A stretch of 64,000 nucleotides of DNA from JAURVT01 sp049059935 (lineage in GTDB: Bacteria > Actinomycetota > Actinomycetes > Propionibacteriales > Nocardioidaceae), in contig NZ_JBMGQR010000013.1 in the NCBI RefSeq assembly GCF_049059935.1, positions 17,164 to 81,163 of the forward strand, read 5' to 3'. The stretch's first letter is position 1. Each line of letters begins with the position of its first letter. The notes beneath the pieces are model-generated. The model had not been told where the DNA came from. It did no database searches and was given only the letters and a program-made list of their open reading frames with translations. The position numbers and the translations under genes are program-made. Below are positions 1-6,861 of this stretch, in pieces.

Positions 1-924
1 TCGATCGAGCTGTCGGGCCTGCTGCTCGTCATCCTGATCGGCTTCTGGGCCATCGCCGGCGGCGGCGACTCGATCGACTTCTCCCGCGTGCTCATCTTCG
101 AGAGCCCCGGCGACAAGAGCACCTTCATGGCGCTCAGCACCGCCACGTCGCTGGCGTTCTTCGCGATGGTCGGCTTCGAGGACTCGGTCAACATGGCCGA
201 GGAGACCAAGGACCCCAGCCGGATCTTCCCCAAGATGATGCTGACGGGCCTCGGCATCACCGCGGTCATCTACGTGCTCGTGTCGGTGTGCGCCGTGGCC
301 GTCGTGCCGATCGGCGACCTGGCCGGCAACGAGACGCCGCTCGTCACGGTCGTGCAGACCGCGGCGCCGGACTTCCCGATCTCCGACCTGATCCCGTTCA
401 TCTCGATCTTCGCGGTCGCCAACTCCGCGCTGATCAACATGATGATGGCCAGCCGACTGCTCTACGGCATGAGCAAGCAGGCCGTCCTGCCGCCGTTCCT
501 GTCCAAGGTGCACCCGTGCAACCGCACGCCGTACAACGCGATCATCTTCACCACGGTCATCTCGCTCGGCCTGATCACCTACGTCTCGCTCGACCCCGAG
601 AGCCCCGTCGTCGCCATCCTCGGCGGCACCACCTCGCTGCTGCTGCTCGCGGTGTTCGCGGTCGTCAACGTCACGGTGCTCGTGCTGCGACGCGAGCCCG
701 TCGAGCACAAGCACTTCCGAGCGGGCACCGCCCTGCCGGTCATCGGCGCGATCGCCTGTGTCTACCTGGTGCTGCCGTGGTCGTCGGGCCGCGACCCCGA
801 GCAGTACCGCATCGCCGGCATCCTGCTCGTGCTCGGCATCGTCCTGTGGGCGATCACCTGGTTCGCCAACCGTGCGCTGCGGGCCAGGAAGACCGTCATC
901 CGCGACCCCACCGACCTCGACTGA
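1..924 (+). CDS. APC-family amino acid permease, 5'-truncated by the window edge
   Basis: The frame is open from base 1, so the start lies outside the window; 307 C-terminal residues are visible. Several hydrophobic helices and the segment FFAMVGFEDSVNMAEETKDP, typical of the helix 6/loop region of APC-superfamily transporters, identify a proton-coupled amino acid permease in the cytoplasmic membrane. The C-terminus (ALRARKTVIRDPTDLD) is a short charged cytoplasmic tail. Its TGA is embedded in the presumed start region of the next gene, so it is probably transcribed with the serine hydrolase and the epimerase/NlpC pair. That context suggests uptake of amino acids or small murein peptides, but this is inference. 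Substrate not determinable. Confidence 0.9.
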   Translation, partial: SIELSGLLLVILIGFWAIAGGGDSIDFSRVLIFESPGDKSTFMALSTATSLAFFAMVGFEDSVNMAEETKDPSRIFPKMMLTGLGITAVIYVLVSVCAVAVVPIGDLAGNETPLVTVVQTAAPDFPISDLIPFISIFAVANSALINMMMASRLLYGMSKQAVLPPFLSKVHPCNRTPYNAIIFTTVISLGLITYVSLDPESPVVAILGGTTSLLLLAVFAVVNVTVLVLRREPVEHKHFRAGTALPVIGAIACVYLVLPWSSGRDPEQYRIAGILLVLGIVLWAITWFANRALRARKTVIRDPTDLD

Positions 925-1751
925 GCACCGTCACCGACCTCGCCGCCCGCGTCGACGCCCTCGCGTCCGACGCGGGCGCGCGCGTGTCGGTGTGGGCCGG
1001 CCCGGTCGACGGCCCGGCCCTCCTCGCACGCGACGCCGACGCCGTCCACCACGCGGCGAGCACCCTGAAGCTGCCCCTGCTCGTCGCCGTCCTGTCCGCC
1101 ACGCAGACGGGACGAATCGACCTCGACGACGAGATCGAGGTGCATGCGGACTTCGCGTCCGCGGTGCCGGGGGCGACGTTCGCGTCGACGCCGGCGTACG
1201 ACAACGACGCCGAGCCCTGGGCGCTGCTCGGCGGCCGGGCGTCGGTCGGCTGGCTCGCCCGTCGCTCGGTCGTCCGGTCCAGCAACCTCGCCACCAACCT
1301 GCTGCTCGAGCAGGTGGGGCCGAGCGCCGTCGACGAGGTCTGGAGGCGCGCGGGCGCGTCCCGGTCGAGCATCCGCAAGGGCATCGAGGACGGACCGGCG
1401 CGCGAGGCGGGCCTGACCAACGACGTGACGGCCCGCGACCTCGCGTCGGTCGTCGGCGCACTGGCCGCCGGTCGGCTGCTCGACCCCGCGCACACGGCCT
1501 GGGCCACGGGCGTGCTGGGCGAGGTGGAGCACGTCGACGGGCTCCCCGCCGGGCTCCCCCGCGGCACCCCCGTGTGGCACAAGCCCGGGTGGATCGAGGG
1601 CTCGTGCCACGACGTCGGCCTGGTGACGCCGCCGGACGGTCCGCCCCTCGTCGTCGCGGTGCTGACCACCGGGCCGTTCGACGACGAGGCCGGGCACCGG
1701 CTCGTCGCCGACGTCTCCCGCGCCTGCTGGGACCACCGGCCGCGGTCGTGA
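921..1751 (+). CDS. Class A beta-lactamase-fold serine hydrolase, cytoplasmic
   Basis: About 276 residues with the three active-site elements of the serine beta-lactamase/DD-peptidase fold: SxxK (STLK, near residue 47), an SxN-like SNLAT, and HKPG at the KTG position. There is no signal peptide, so a periplasmic resistance enzyme is unlikely. The start is uncertain. The helix LAARVDALASDAG before the first strand belongs to the fold, yet the only codon upstream of it is CTG at 921, overlapping the permease stop. The first in-frame GTG is at 984. Downstream genes act on murein peptides, so a role on peptidoglycan-derived peptides is inferred. True specificity unknown. Confidence 0.72.
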   Translation: MSTVTDLAARVDALASDAGARVSVWAGPVDGPALLARDADAVHHAASTLKLPLLVAVLSATQTGRIDLDDEIEVHADFASAVPGATFASTPAYDNDAEPWALLGGRASVGWLARRSVVRSSNLATNLLLEQVGPSAVDEVWRRAGASRSSIRKGIEDGPAREAGLTNDVTARDLASVVGALAAGRLLDPAHTAWATGVLGEVEHVDGLPAGLPRGTPVWHKPGWIEGSCHDVGLVTPPDGPPLVVAVLTTGPFDDEAGHRLVADVSRACWDHRPRS

Positions 1752-1761
1752 CGGCTCGCCG

Positions 1762-1767
1762 TAGGGT
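1762..1767 (+). promoter_or_regulatory. -10 hexamer of a leaderless epimerase transcript
   Basis: TAGGGT sits exactly 6 nt before the GTG start at 1774, the same geometry seen at several other genes in this window. No Shine-Dalgarno sequence precedes that GTG, so translation probably begins at or near the transcript 5' end. Confidence 0.5.
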
Positions 1768-1773
1768 CGACGG

Positions 1774-2847
1774 GTGATCTCCGCCGTCCGCACGCGGGTG
1801 CTCGACGTCCCGCTGCACACCCCGTTCGTCACCGCGCTCCGCCGCACCGAGGCCACGTCCACCGTGCTCGTCGAGATCGAGGACGCCGACGGCGTCGTCG
1901 GCCTCGGCGAGGCCCCGGCGGTCTGGCAGGTCACCGGGGAGTCGCTCGCCGGTGCACGGGCGTGCGTCGACGGTCCGCTGGCGTCGGTGCTCGTGGGTCG
2001 CGACCCCGACGACCTGCGTCCCCTGCTGCGCGACGTCCGGGGCGCGGTGGCGGCCAACCACGGGGCCAAGGCCGCCGTCGACGTCGCGCTGCACGACCTC
2101 GTCGCGCGTCGCCGCGGCGTGCCGCTGGTGGTGCTCCTCGGCGGCACCGAGCGACGCGTGCCCACCGACGTCACGCTGTCGGTGGCCGAGCCCGCCGACC
2201 TCGCCCGGACGGCCGGGCAGCGCCTCGCCGACGGCTTCACGGCCGTCAAGGTCAAGGTCGGCACCGACGCCGTCGCCGACGTCGAGCGGGTGAGGCAGGT
2301 GCGCGAGGCCGTCGGCCCCGACGTCGCCGTCCGGCTCGACGCCAACCAGGGGTGGACGCCGCGCGCGGCCGTCACCGCGATCGGACGCATGGAGGACCTC
2401 GGTCTCGACGTCGAGCTGGTCGAGCAGCCGGTCGCGGCGGCCGACCTCGGCGGGCTCGCCTGGGTCACCGACCACGTCCACACGCCCGTCATGGCCGACG
2501 AGTCGGTGTTCGGGCTGCGCGACCTCGTCGGGGTGGTGTCGCGACGCGCGGCGGACCTCGTCAACGTCAAGCTCGCGAAGTGCGGCGGACTGGTGCCCGC
2601 GGCCGCGATGCTCGAGCTGTGCGCCGCGCACGAGGTGGGTGCGATGGTCGGCACGATGATGGAGACGCACGTCGGCGTGGGTGCGGCGGCGAGCCTGGCG
2701 TCCGCGCACGGCACCCCGCTGCTCGACGACCTGGACGCCGCGTGGTGGGCGGCGGCGTCGCCGTACGTCGGCGGCCCGACCTACGACGGGCCGGCGCTCG
2801 TGCTGCCCGACGCCCCCGGTCTCGGCGTCGAGGGGGTGCGCGCATGA
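1774..2847 (+). CDS. Dipeptide epimerase (L-Ala-D/L-Glu type, enolase superfamily)
   Basis: 357 residues of the mandelate racemase/muconate lactonizing family. The catalytic lysine pair is K159/K161 in VKVKVG and K266 in KLAKCGG. The metal ligands are D189 (LDANQGW), E217 (VEQPV) and D242 (MADES). This arrangement is that of dipeptide epimerases such as YkfB/YcjG, which racemise L-Ala-D-Glu released from murein so the peptide can be hydrolysed and reused. The GTG start follows a TAGGGT hexamer at leaderless spacing. The stop overlaps the ATG of the NlpC/P60 gene (ATGA). Other enolase-family reactions such as muconate lactonisation remain possible, but the neighbour favours the epimerase. Confidence 0.85.
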   Translation: MISAVRTRVLDVPLHTPFVTALRRTEATSTVLVEIEDADGVVGLGEAPAVWQVTGESLAGARACVDGPLASVLVGRDPDDLRPLLRDVRGAVAANHGAKAAVDVALHDLVARRRGVPLVVLLGGTERRVPTDVTLSVAEPADLARTAGQRLADGFTAVKVKVGTDAVADVERVRQVREAVGPDVAVRLDANQGWTPRAAVTAIGRMEDLGLDVELVEQPVAAADLGGLAWVTDHVHTPVMADESVFGLRDLVGVVSRRAADLVNVKLAKCGGLVPAAAMLELCAAHEVGAMVGTMMETHVGVGAAASLASAHGTPLLDDLDAAWWAAASPYVGGPTYDGPALVLPDAPGLGVEGVRA

Positions 2848-3722
2848 GCGGCCACGTCGGCGTCGCGGTGCCCGTCACCACGGTCTGGACCTCGCCCGAG
2901 GCGCCGCGCCCGCTCGACTCCGCGGCGGTCGCCGATCCCCCGGACGTCGCCGCCTGGGCCGCGTCGCTCGACGACGGTCTCCGGCTCGGCCTGCACGGCC
3001 TCACGTCCACCCAGGGACTGCTCGGCGAGCCGGTCATGGTGCTGGAGGAGCGCGGCGACTGGGCCGAGGTGGTCCTGCCCTGGCAGCCGTCGCGCACCCA
3101 CCCCCGCGGCTACCGCGGCTGGGTGCCCCGCGCGCACCTGGGCCCGTCGCCCGAGCCGGCCGTCCTCTACGCCACCGTCGTCGTGCCGACCTCGACCACC
3201 GACGCGGGCACGCCGCTCTCGCGCGGCACGGTGCTGCCCGTGCTCGACCGCGAGGACGAGCGGGTGCGCGTCGCCGTCACCGGCGGCAGCCCGTGGGTCG
3301 CGGCGGCCGACGTGCACGTCGCACCGTTCGGCCGGGTCGACCGCAGCGTCGACGCCCTGCTCGCCGGCGCCCGTCAGCACCTCGGGCTGTCCTACCTGTG
3401 GGGCGGCACCAGCGGATGGGGCCTGGACTGCTCGGGCCTGGTGCACCTGTCGCACCGCGTCGCCGGCGTCACCGTGCCGCGGGACGCGTCGGACCAGCAG
3501 CCCGTCGCGACACCCGTCGAGATCGACGCCGCCGGGCCGGGCGACCTGTTCTTCTTCGCCAAGCCCGACGGCCGCGTCACCCACGTCGGGTTCGTGACCA
3601 ACCAGCCGGGCGAGCCGCTGCGGATGCTGCACGCGCCCGAGGGGGGCGGCCTGGTCGAGGACGCCCCGATGGCCGACGACCGGCGCGCGTCGCTGGTCTC
3701 CGCCGGCCGCCTGCTGCGCTGA
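2844..3722 (+). CDS. NlpC/P60 peptidase with N-terminal SH3-like domains (YkfC-like)
   Basis: 292 residues. The N-terminal 170 or so residues contain two SH3b-like segments (EERGDWAEVVLPWQ and YRGWVPRAHL in the first). The C-terminal NlpC/P60 domain has the catalytic Cys196 in the motif DCSG and His247 in THVGF. The architecture matches YkfC, a gamma-D-glutamyl-diamino acid endopeptidase that trims murein peptides. There is no signal peptide, which supports a cytoplasmic recycling role over cell-wall hydrolysis. It overlaps the epimerase by 4 bp, so the two are translationally coupled and likely act one after the other. A strong bidirectional terminator follows immediately. Confidence 0.88.
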   Translation: MSGHVGVAVPVTTVWTSPEAPRPLDSAAVADPPDVAAWAASLDDGLRLGLHGLTSTQGLLGEPVMVLEERGDWAEVVLPWQPSRTHPRGYRGWVPRAHLGPSPEPAVLYATVVVPTSTTDAGTPLSRGTVLPVLDREDERVRVAVTGGSPWVAAADVHVAPFGRVDRSVDALLAGARQHLGLSYLWGGTSGWGLDCSGLVHLSHRVAGVTVPRDASDQQPVATPVEIDAAGPGDLFFFAKPDGRVTHVGFVTNQPGEPLRMLHAPEGGGLVEDAPMADDRRASLVSAGRLLR

Positions 3723-3727
3723 ACGAC

Positions 3728-3763
3728 GACGCCCCGCCACCCTCGGGAGGGTGACGGGGCGTC
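3728..3763. terminator. Bidirectional terminator between NlpC/P60 and terC
   Basis: Inverted repeat with outer arms GACGCCCC/GGGGCGTC and inner CACCCT/AGGGTG, one mismatch, loop CGGG. It lies 5 bp after the + strand stop and 13 bp before the terC stop on -, so it can serve both. Confidence 0.8.
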
Positions 3764-3776
3764 GGTGCGTGGTGCG

Positions 3777-4874
3777 TCAGCGGTGCGTGTCGTCCGCGTC
3801 CTCGACGCCCGGGGCCGCGGTGCGGCGCGAGGGCACGTCGGGGGTGCCGTCCGCGTCGGTCTCGTTGCTCTGGGTGGCCGAGACCTTGGCCGGGTCGCCG
3901 TCGACGTCCTGGCCCTTGGTCTTGCGCAGGCTCAGGATCGCCGTCAGCGCGATCGTGACGATGATGACCGCGAGGCTGAGCAGCGACGGGATCTCCCAGT
4001 CGATGATCGGCTGGCCGTTGTTGATGAACGACAGCTCGTTCTCGTGCAGCGCGTGGATGACGAGCTTGACGCCGATGTAGGCCAGGATGAACGACAGGCC
4101 GAGCGACAGGTAGACGAGCTTCTGCAGCAGCCCACCCAGCAGGAAGTACAGCTGGCGCAGGCCCATCAGCGCGAAGACGTTGGCCGCGAAGACCAGGTAC
4201 GGCTCCTGCGTGATGCCGAAGATCGCGGGGATCGAGTCCAGCGCGAACATGATGTCGGTGGCGCCGAGCGCGACCAGGACGAGCAGCATCGGGGTGGCGA
4301 CGCGCTTGCCGTTCTCCTTGACGAAGAGCTTCAGGCCGTGCCACTCCTCGCCCACGTTGAGGCGCTTGCGGGCGAACTTGAGGATGGCCGACTCCTCGTT
4401 GTGGCCGTCGTCGTCCGCGCGGTAGCTCTTGACCAGGCCGTAGGCCGTGTAGATCAGGAAGGCGCCGAAGATGTAGAAGACCCAGGAGAAGTTGCTGACG
4501 AGCTGGTAGCCGACGGCGATGAAGATCGTACGGAAGATCAGGGCCAGGATGATCCCGACCATGATCGCTTCCTGCTGGTACTTCTTGGGCACCTGCAGCG
4601 CGCTCATGATGATGATGAACACGAACAGGTTGTCGATGCTCAGCGAGTACTCGGTCAGGTAGCCGGTGAAGAACTGCACACCGTACGAACCGCCGTGGTA
4701 GACGGTGGTCCAGATGCCGAACGCGACGGCCAGGCCGACGTAGAACGACAGGAAGGTCACGAGCTCCTTGGTCTTGGGCTCGTGGGGGCGACGGGACACG
4801 ATGATCAGGTCGACGATGATGACGCCGACGGTGACGAACACCGTGATGGCCCACTCGGTGGTGGAGACGGTCAC
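3777..4874 (-). CDS. TerC-family integral membrane protein
   Basis: 365 residues with about nine hydrophobic helices and the TerC signature acidic motifs in membrane segments: SLSIDNLFVF and GATDIMFALDSIPA. TerC/Alx proteins are inner-membrane metal exporters, and several are implicated in Mn(II) efflux and in metalating exported proteins. The C-terminal 50 residues are hydrophilic and rich in Asp, Gly and Thr, beyond the usual core. The leader on this strand contains a candidate yybP-ykoY (Mn) riboswitch, which fits a Mn-linked function. The ATG start is followed directly by the first helix, with GAGG-type ribosome-binding bases just upstream. Confidence 0.9.
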   Translation of the reverse strand: MTVSTTEWAITVFVTVGVIIVDLIIVSRRPHEPKTKELVTFLSFYVGLAVAFGIWTTVYHGGSYGVQFFTGYLTEYSLSIDNLFVFIIIMSALQVPKKYQQEAIMVGIILALIFRTIFIAVGYQLVSNFSWVFYIFGAFLIYTAYGLVKSYRADDDGHNEESAILKFARKRLNVGEEWHGLKLFVKENGKRVATPMLLVLVALGATDIMFALDSIPAIFGITQEPYLVFAANVFALMGLRQLYFLLGGLLQKLVYLSLGLSFILAYIGVKLVIHALHENELSFINNGQPIIDWEIPSLLSLAVIIVTIALTAILSLRKTKGQDVDGDPAKVSATQSNETDADGTPDVPSRRTAAPGVEDADDTHR

Positions 4875-4907
4875 GTGGAGGGTTCCTCTGGTCGGATGAT
4901 CGGGGCA

Positions 4908-5017
4908 CCGGAGGTCTCTTCCGCCGACGCGCGGTGACCTGCGCTGACGACCCGTGGCGCCGGACCGCGCTGAGGCGGTCGTGTTGACGACGTCACGGCG
5001 AAGGAATACTCCCCTCC
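4908..5017 (-). ncRNA. Candidate yybP-ykoY manganese riboswitch upstream of terC
   Basis: On the - strand the leader begins GGAGGGGAGTATTCC, containing the GGGGAGTA hallmark of the yybP-ykoY aptamer. A closing helix can form between GGAGG (5013-5017) and CCTCC (4910-4914), bracketing about 100 nt rich in smaller hairpins. It ends about 35 nt before the terC ATG. TerC/YkoY genes are the classic targets of this Mn(II)-sensing RNA. The identification rests on these sequence marks and on the downstream gene, without covariance analysis. Confidence 0.55.
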
Positions 5018-5077
5018 AACCGGAGAACTATCTCACGAGGGGGGCCCGCACGCCTCCGCGAACGGGCGAGGCGGTCG

Positions 5078-6559
5078 TCACGGGGCGGTCGCTCCGCGGC
5101 CGTCCTCCTGCGCCACCAGCTCGTCGAGGTCCTTGAGCCGGTGCCGCTGGGTGAGCGGGCGGGCCAGGCGGTGGTTGCCCTCGAGCACGTCGGCGTTGCG
5201 GTCCAGGAACCACCAGTAGCCGGCCGTGAACGGGCACGCGTCGTCGCCCACCCGCTTCTTCGGGTCGTAGCGGCAGCCGCCGCAGTAGTCGCTCATCTTG
5301 TCGATGTAGGCGCCGCCGGACGCGTACGGCTTGGTGGCCATCAGGCCGCCGTCGGCGTGCTGGCTCATGCCGACGACGTTGACCGGCATCACCCAGTCGT
5401 AGCCGTCGACGAACCGGGTCTGGAACCACTCGGTGAGCGCGTCGGGGTCGTACCCGCGCTGCAGCGCCCAGTTGCCGAGCACCATCAGCCGCGGGATGTG
5501 GTGCACCCAGCCGTGGTCGCGGACGCCGCGCAGCACGCCCGACAGGCAGGCGGCGTCGACGTCGTCGGCGCGCAGGTCGTCGAACCACGCGGGCAGCGGC
5601 TTGCCGGCGTGCAGGTGGTTGTGCGCGCGGTAGTCCTCGCCGAAGTGCCAGTACAGCTGCCACACCCACTCGCGCCACCCCACGAGCTGTCGGACGAACC
5701 CCTCGACGCTCGCGATCGGCGCCGTCCCGTCGTCGTGGCGACGGACGGCCGCCTCGACCACCTCGTGGGCGTGCACCAGCCCGAGGTTGAGCGGGACCGA
5801 CAGCAGGCTGTGCGCCATCCGGTCGTCGGCCTTGAGCATGGCGTCCTCGTGCGGCCCGAACGCCGCGAGCCGCTCGTCGCAGAACCGCTCGACGGCCGCG
5901 AGCGCCTCGCGCCGGGTCACGGCGAACTGGCGGGGTGCGTCCTCCCCCACCATCTCCAGGCCCTCGTCGCGGGCCCAGCGGTCGAGGTCGTCGCGGACCT
6001 CGGCGTCGATGTCGTCCTCGCGTGGCACGTAGGGCCGGGGCACGTCGAGCGTCGCGCTCTGGGGCGGGGGCTCGCGGTTGTCGTGGTCGTGGTTCCACTG
6101 CCCGCCGGCCGGCTCGCCGCCGTCGACCAGGATCTCCAGGCGCCGGCGCTGGTGGCGGTAGAAGTCCTCCAGGCGCAGCTGCTTGCGTCCGCCGGTCCAG
6201 GCGGTGAACTCGTCCTTGGGCATCGAGTAACCGGGGGTGGGGTCGATCGCGCCGACGAGCCCCTCGTCCTGCAGCCGCTCGACCAGCTGCTGGGCCCTCC
6301 ACGACGTGGGCTCGAAGACGTCGACGGTCTCCCCCAGCTCGGCCAGGGCCTCGCGGTAAGTGCCGGTCTGGATGAACACGGCGCGGTCGCCCAGCTCGGC
6401 CGCGCGGTGCCGCAGCGCCGACAGCGTCAGGTGCAGCTTCTGGCGGTGGTAGACCCGTCGGTGCAGCACCGCACGCGACTCCACCAGCAGCACCGGCCGT
6501 CGGTCGGAGGTGAAGTGGGGCCCGAGCTGGTCGGCGAAGAGCCATCGGCGGTTCGGCAC
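5078..6559 (-). CDS. Prokaryotic (6-4) photolyase, FeS-BCP/CryPro class
   Basis: 493 residues beginning RWLFADQLGPHF, the Rossmann-like antenna domain of deoxyribodipyrimidine photolyase-related proteins. The C-terminal FAD domain carries the four-cysteine iron-sulfur signature: one Cys near residue 338 (DAACLSG), then CGGC and a third Cys 13 residues on (CRYDPKKRVGDDAC). The C-x2-C-x12-C spacing matches PhrB of Agrobacterium. Proteins of this class repair UV (6-4) photoproducts with FAD and a [4Fe-4S] cluster. The start is GTG at 6559. It is monocistronic and separated from terC by the riboswitch region. Confidence 0.88.
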   Translation of the reverse strand: MPNRRWLFADQLGPHFTSDRRPVLLVESRAVLHRRVYHRQKLHLTLSALRHRAAELGDRAVFIQTGTYREALAELGETVDVFEPTSWRAQQLVERLQDEGLVGAIDPTPGYSMPKDEFTAWTGGRKQLRLEDFYRHQRRRLEILVDGGEPAGGQWNHDHDNREPPPQSATLDVPRPYVPREDDIDAEVRDDLDRWARDEGLEMVGEDAPRQFAVTRREALAAVERFCDERLAAFGPHEDAMLKADDRMAHSLLSVPLNLGLVHAHEVVEAAVRRHDDGTAPIASVEGFVRQLVGWREWVWQLYWHFGEDYRAHNHLHAGKPLPAWFDDLRADDVDAACLSGVLRGVRDHGWVHHIPRLMVLGNWALQRGYDPDALTEWFQTRFVDGYDWVMPVNVVGMSQHADGGLMATKPYASGGAYIDKMSDYCGGCRYDPKKRVGDDACPFTAGYWWFLDRNADVLEGNHRLARPLTQRHRLKDLDELVAQEDGRGATAP

Positions 6560-6652
6560 CGTGCCAGGTTGTCACTGCGGGGGTGCCGGCGCAGGACGGG
6601 CTCGGGTCTCGGTGGGTGGGACGACCGGGGTGCCGACCACGGCAAACCATCA

Positions 6653-6680
6653 CGAACCGTGGTGAATTCACCACGGTTCG
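6653..6680. repeat. 28-bp perfect palindrome between the photolyase and protease genes
   Basis: Both halves are exact reverse complements (left half CGAACCGTGGTGAA) centred on GAATTC. Flanking bases continue the symmetry imperfectly, with GGCAAACC on the left opposite CGTTTGCC on the right. It sits in the 302-bp gap between divergently transcribed genes. It could be an operator or a cruciform-forming element; I recognise no regulator for it. Confidence 0.75.
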
Positions 6681-6848
6681 CGACCGTTTGCCACGGTCGG
6701 TGTGACGTCTGGGGCGGATGGGAGAGCCCGGTCCACCTGTCGAGACGCACCCGCTCGACACGAGCACCCCCGCCCACCCAGTCCGTCGGTGCCTGTCGGC
6801 GAGCACCCCAGCGGCGCCGCACCCGAAGCCCCAGGACACCACCCCACC

Positions 6849-6854
6849 TAGGCT
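6849..6854 (+). promoter_or_regulatory. -10 hexamer of a leaderless sppA-like transcript
   Basis: TAGGCT lies 7 nt before the ATG at 6862 and no purine-rich Shine-Dalgarno sequence is present, as in the other leaderless candidates here. The rest of the 302-bp gap 6560-6861 holds the 28-bp palindrome and nothing else that I recognise. Confidence 0.45.
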
Positions 6855-6861
6855 GGACGAC

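Noticed and set aside
921..1751. Serine hydrolase as an antibiotic-resistance beta-lactamase
   Set aside because: No export signal, altered SDN motif, and neighbours in murein-peptide recycling.
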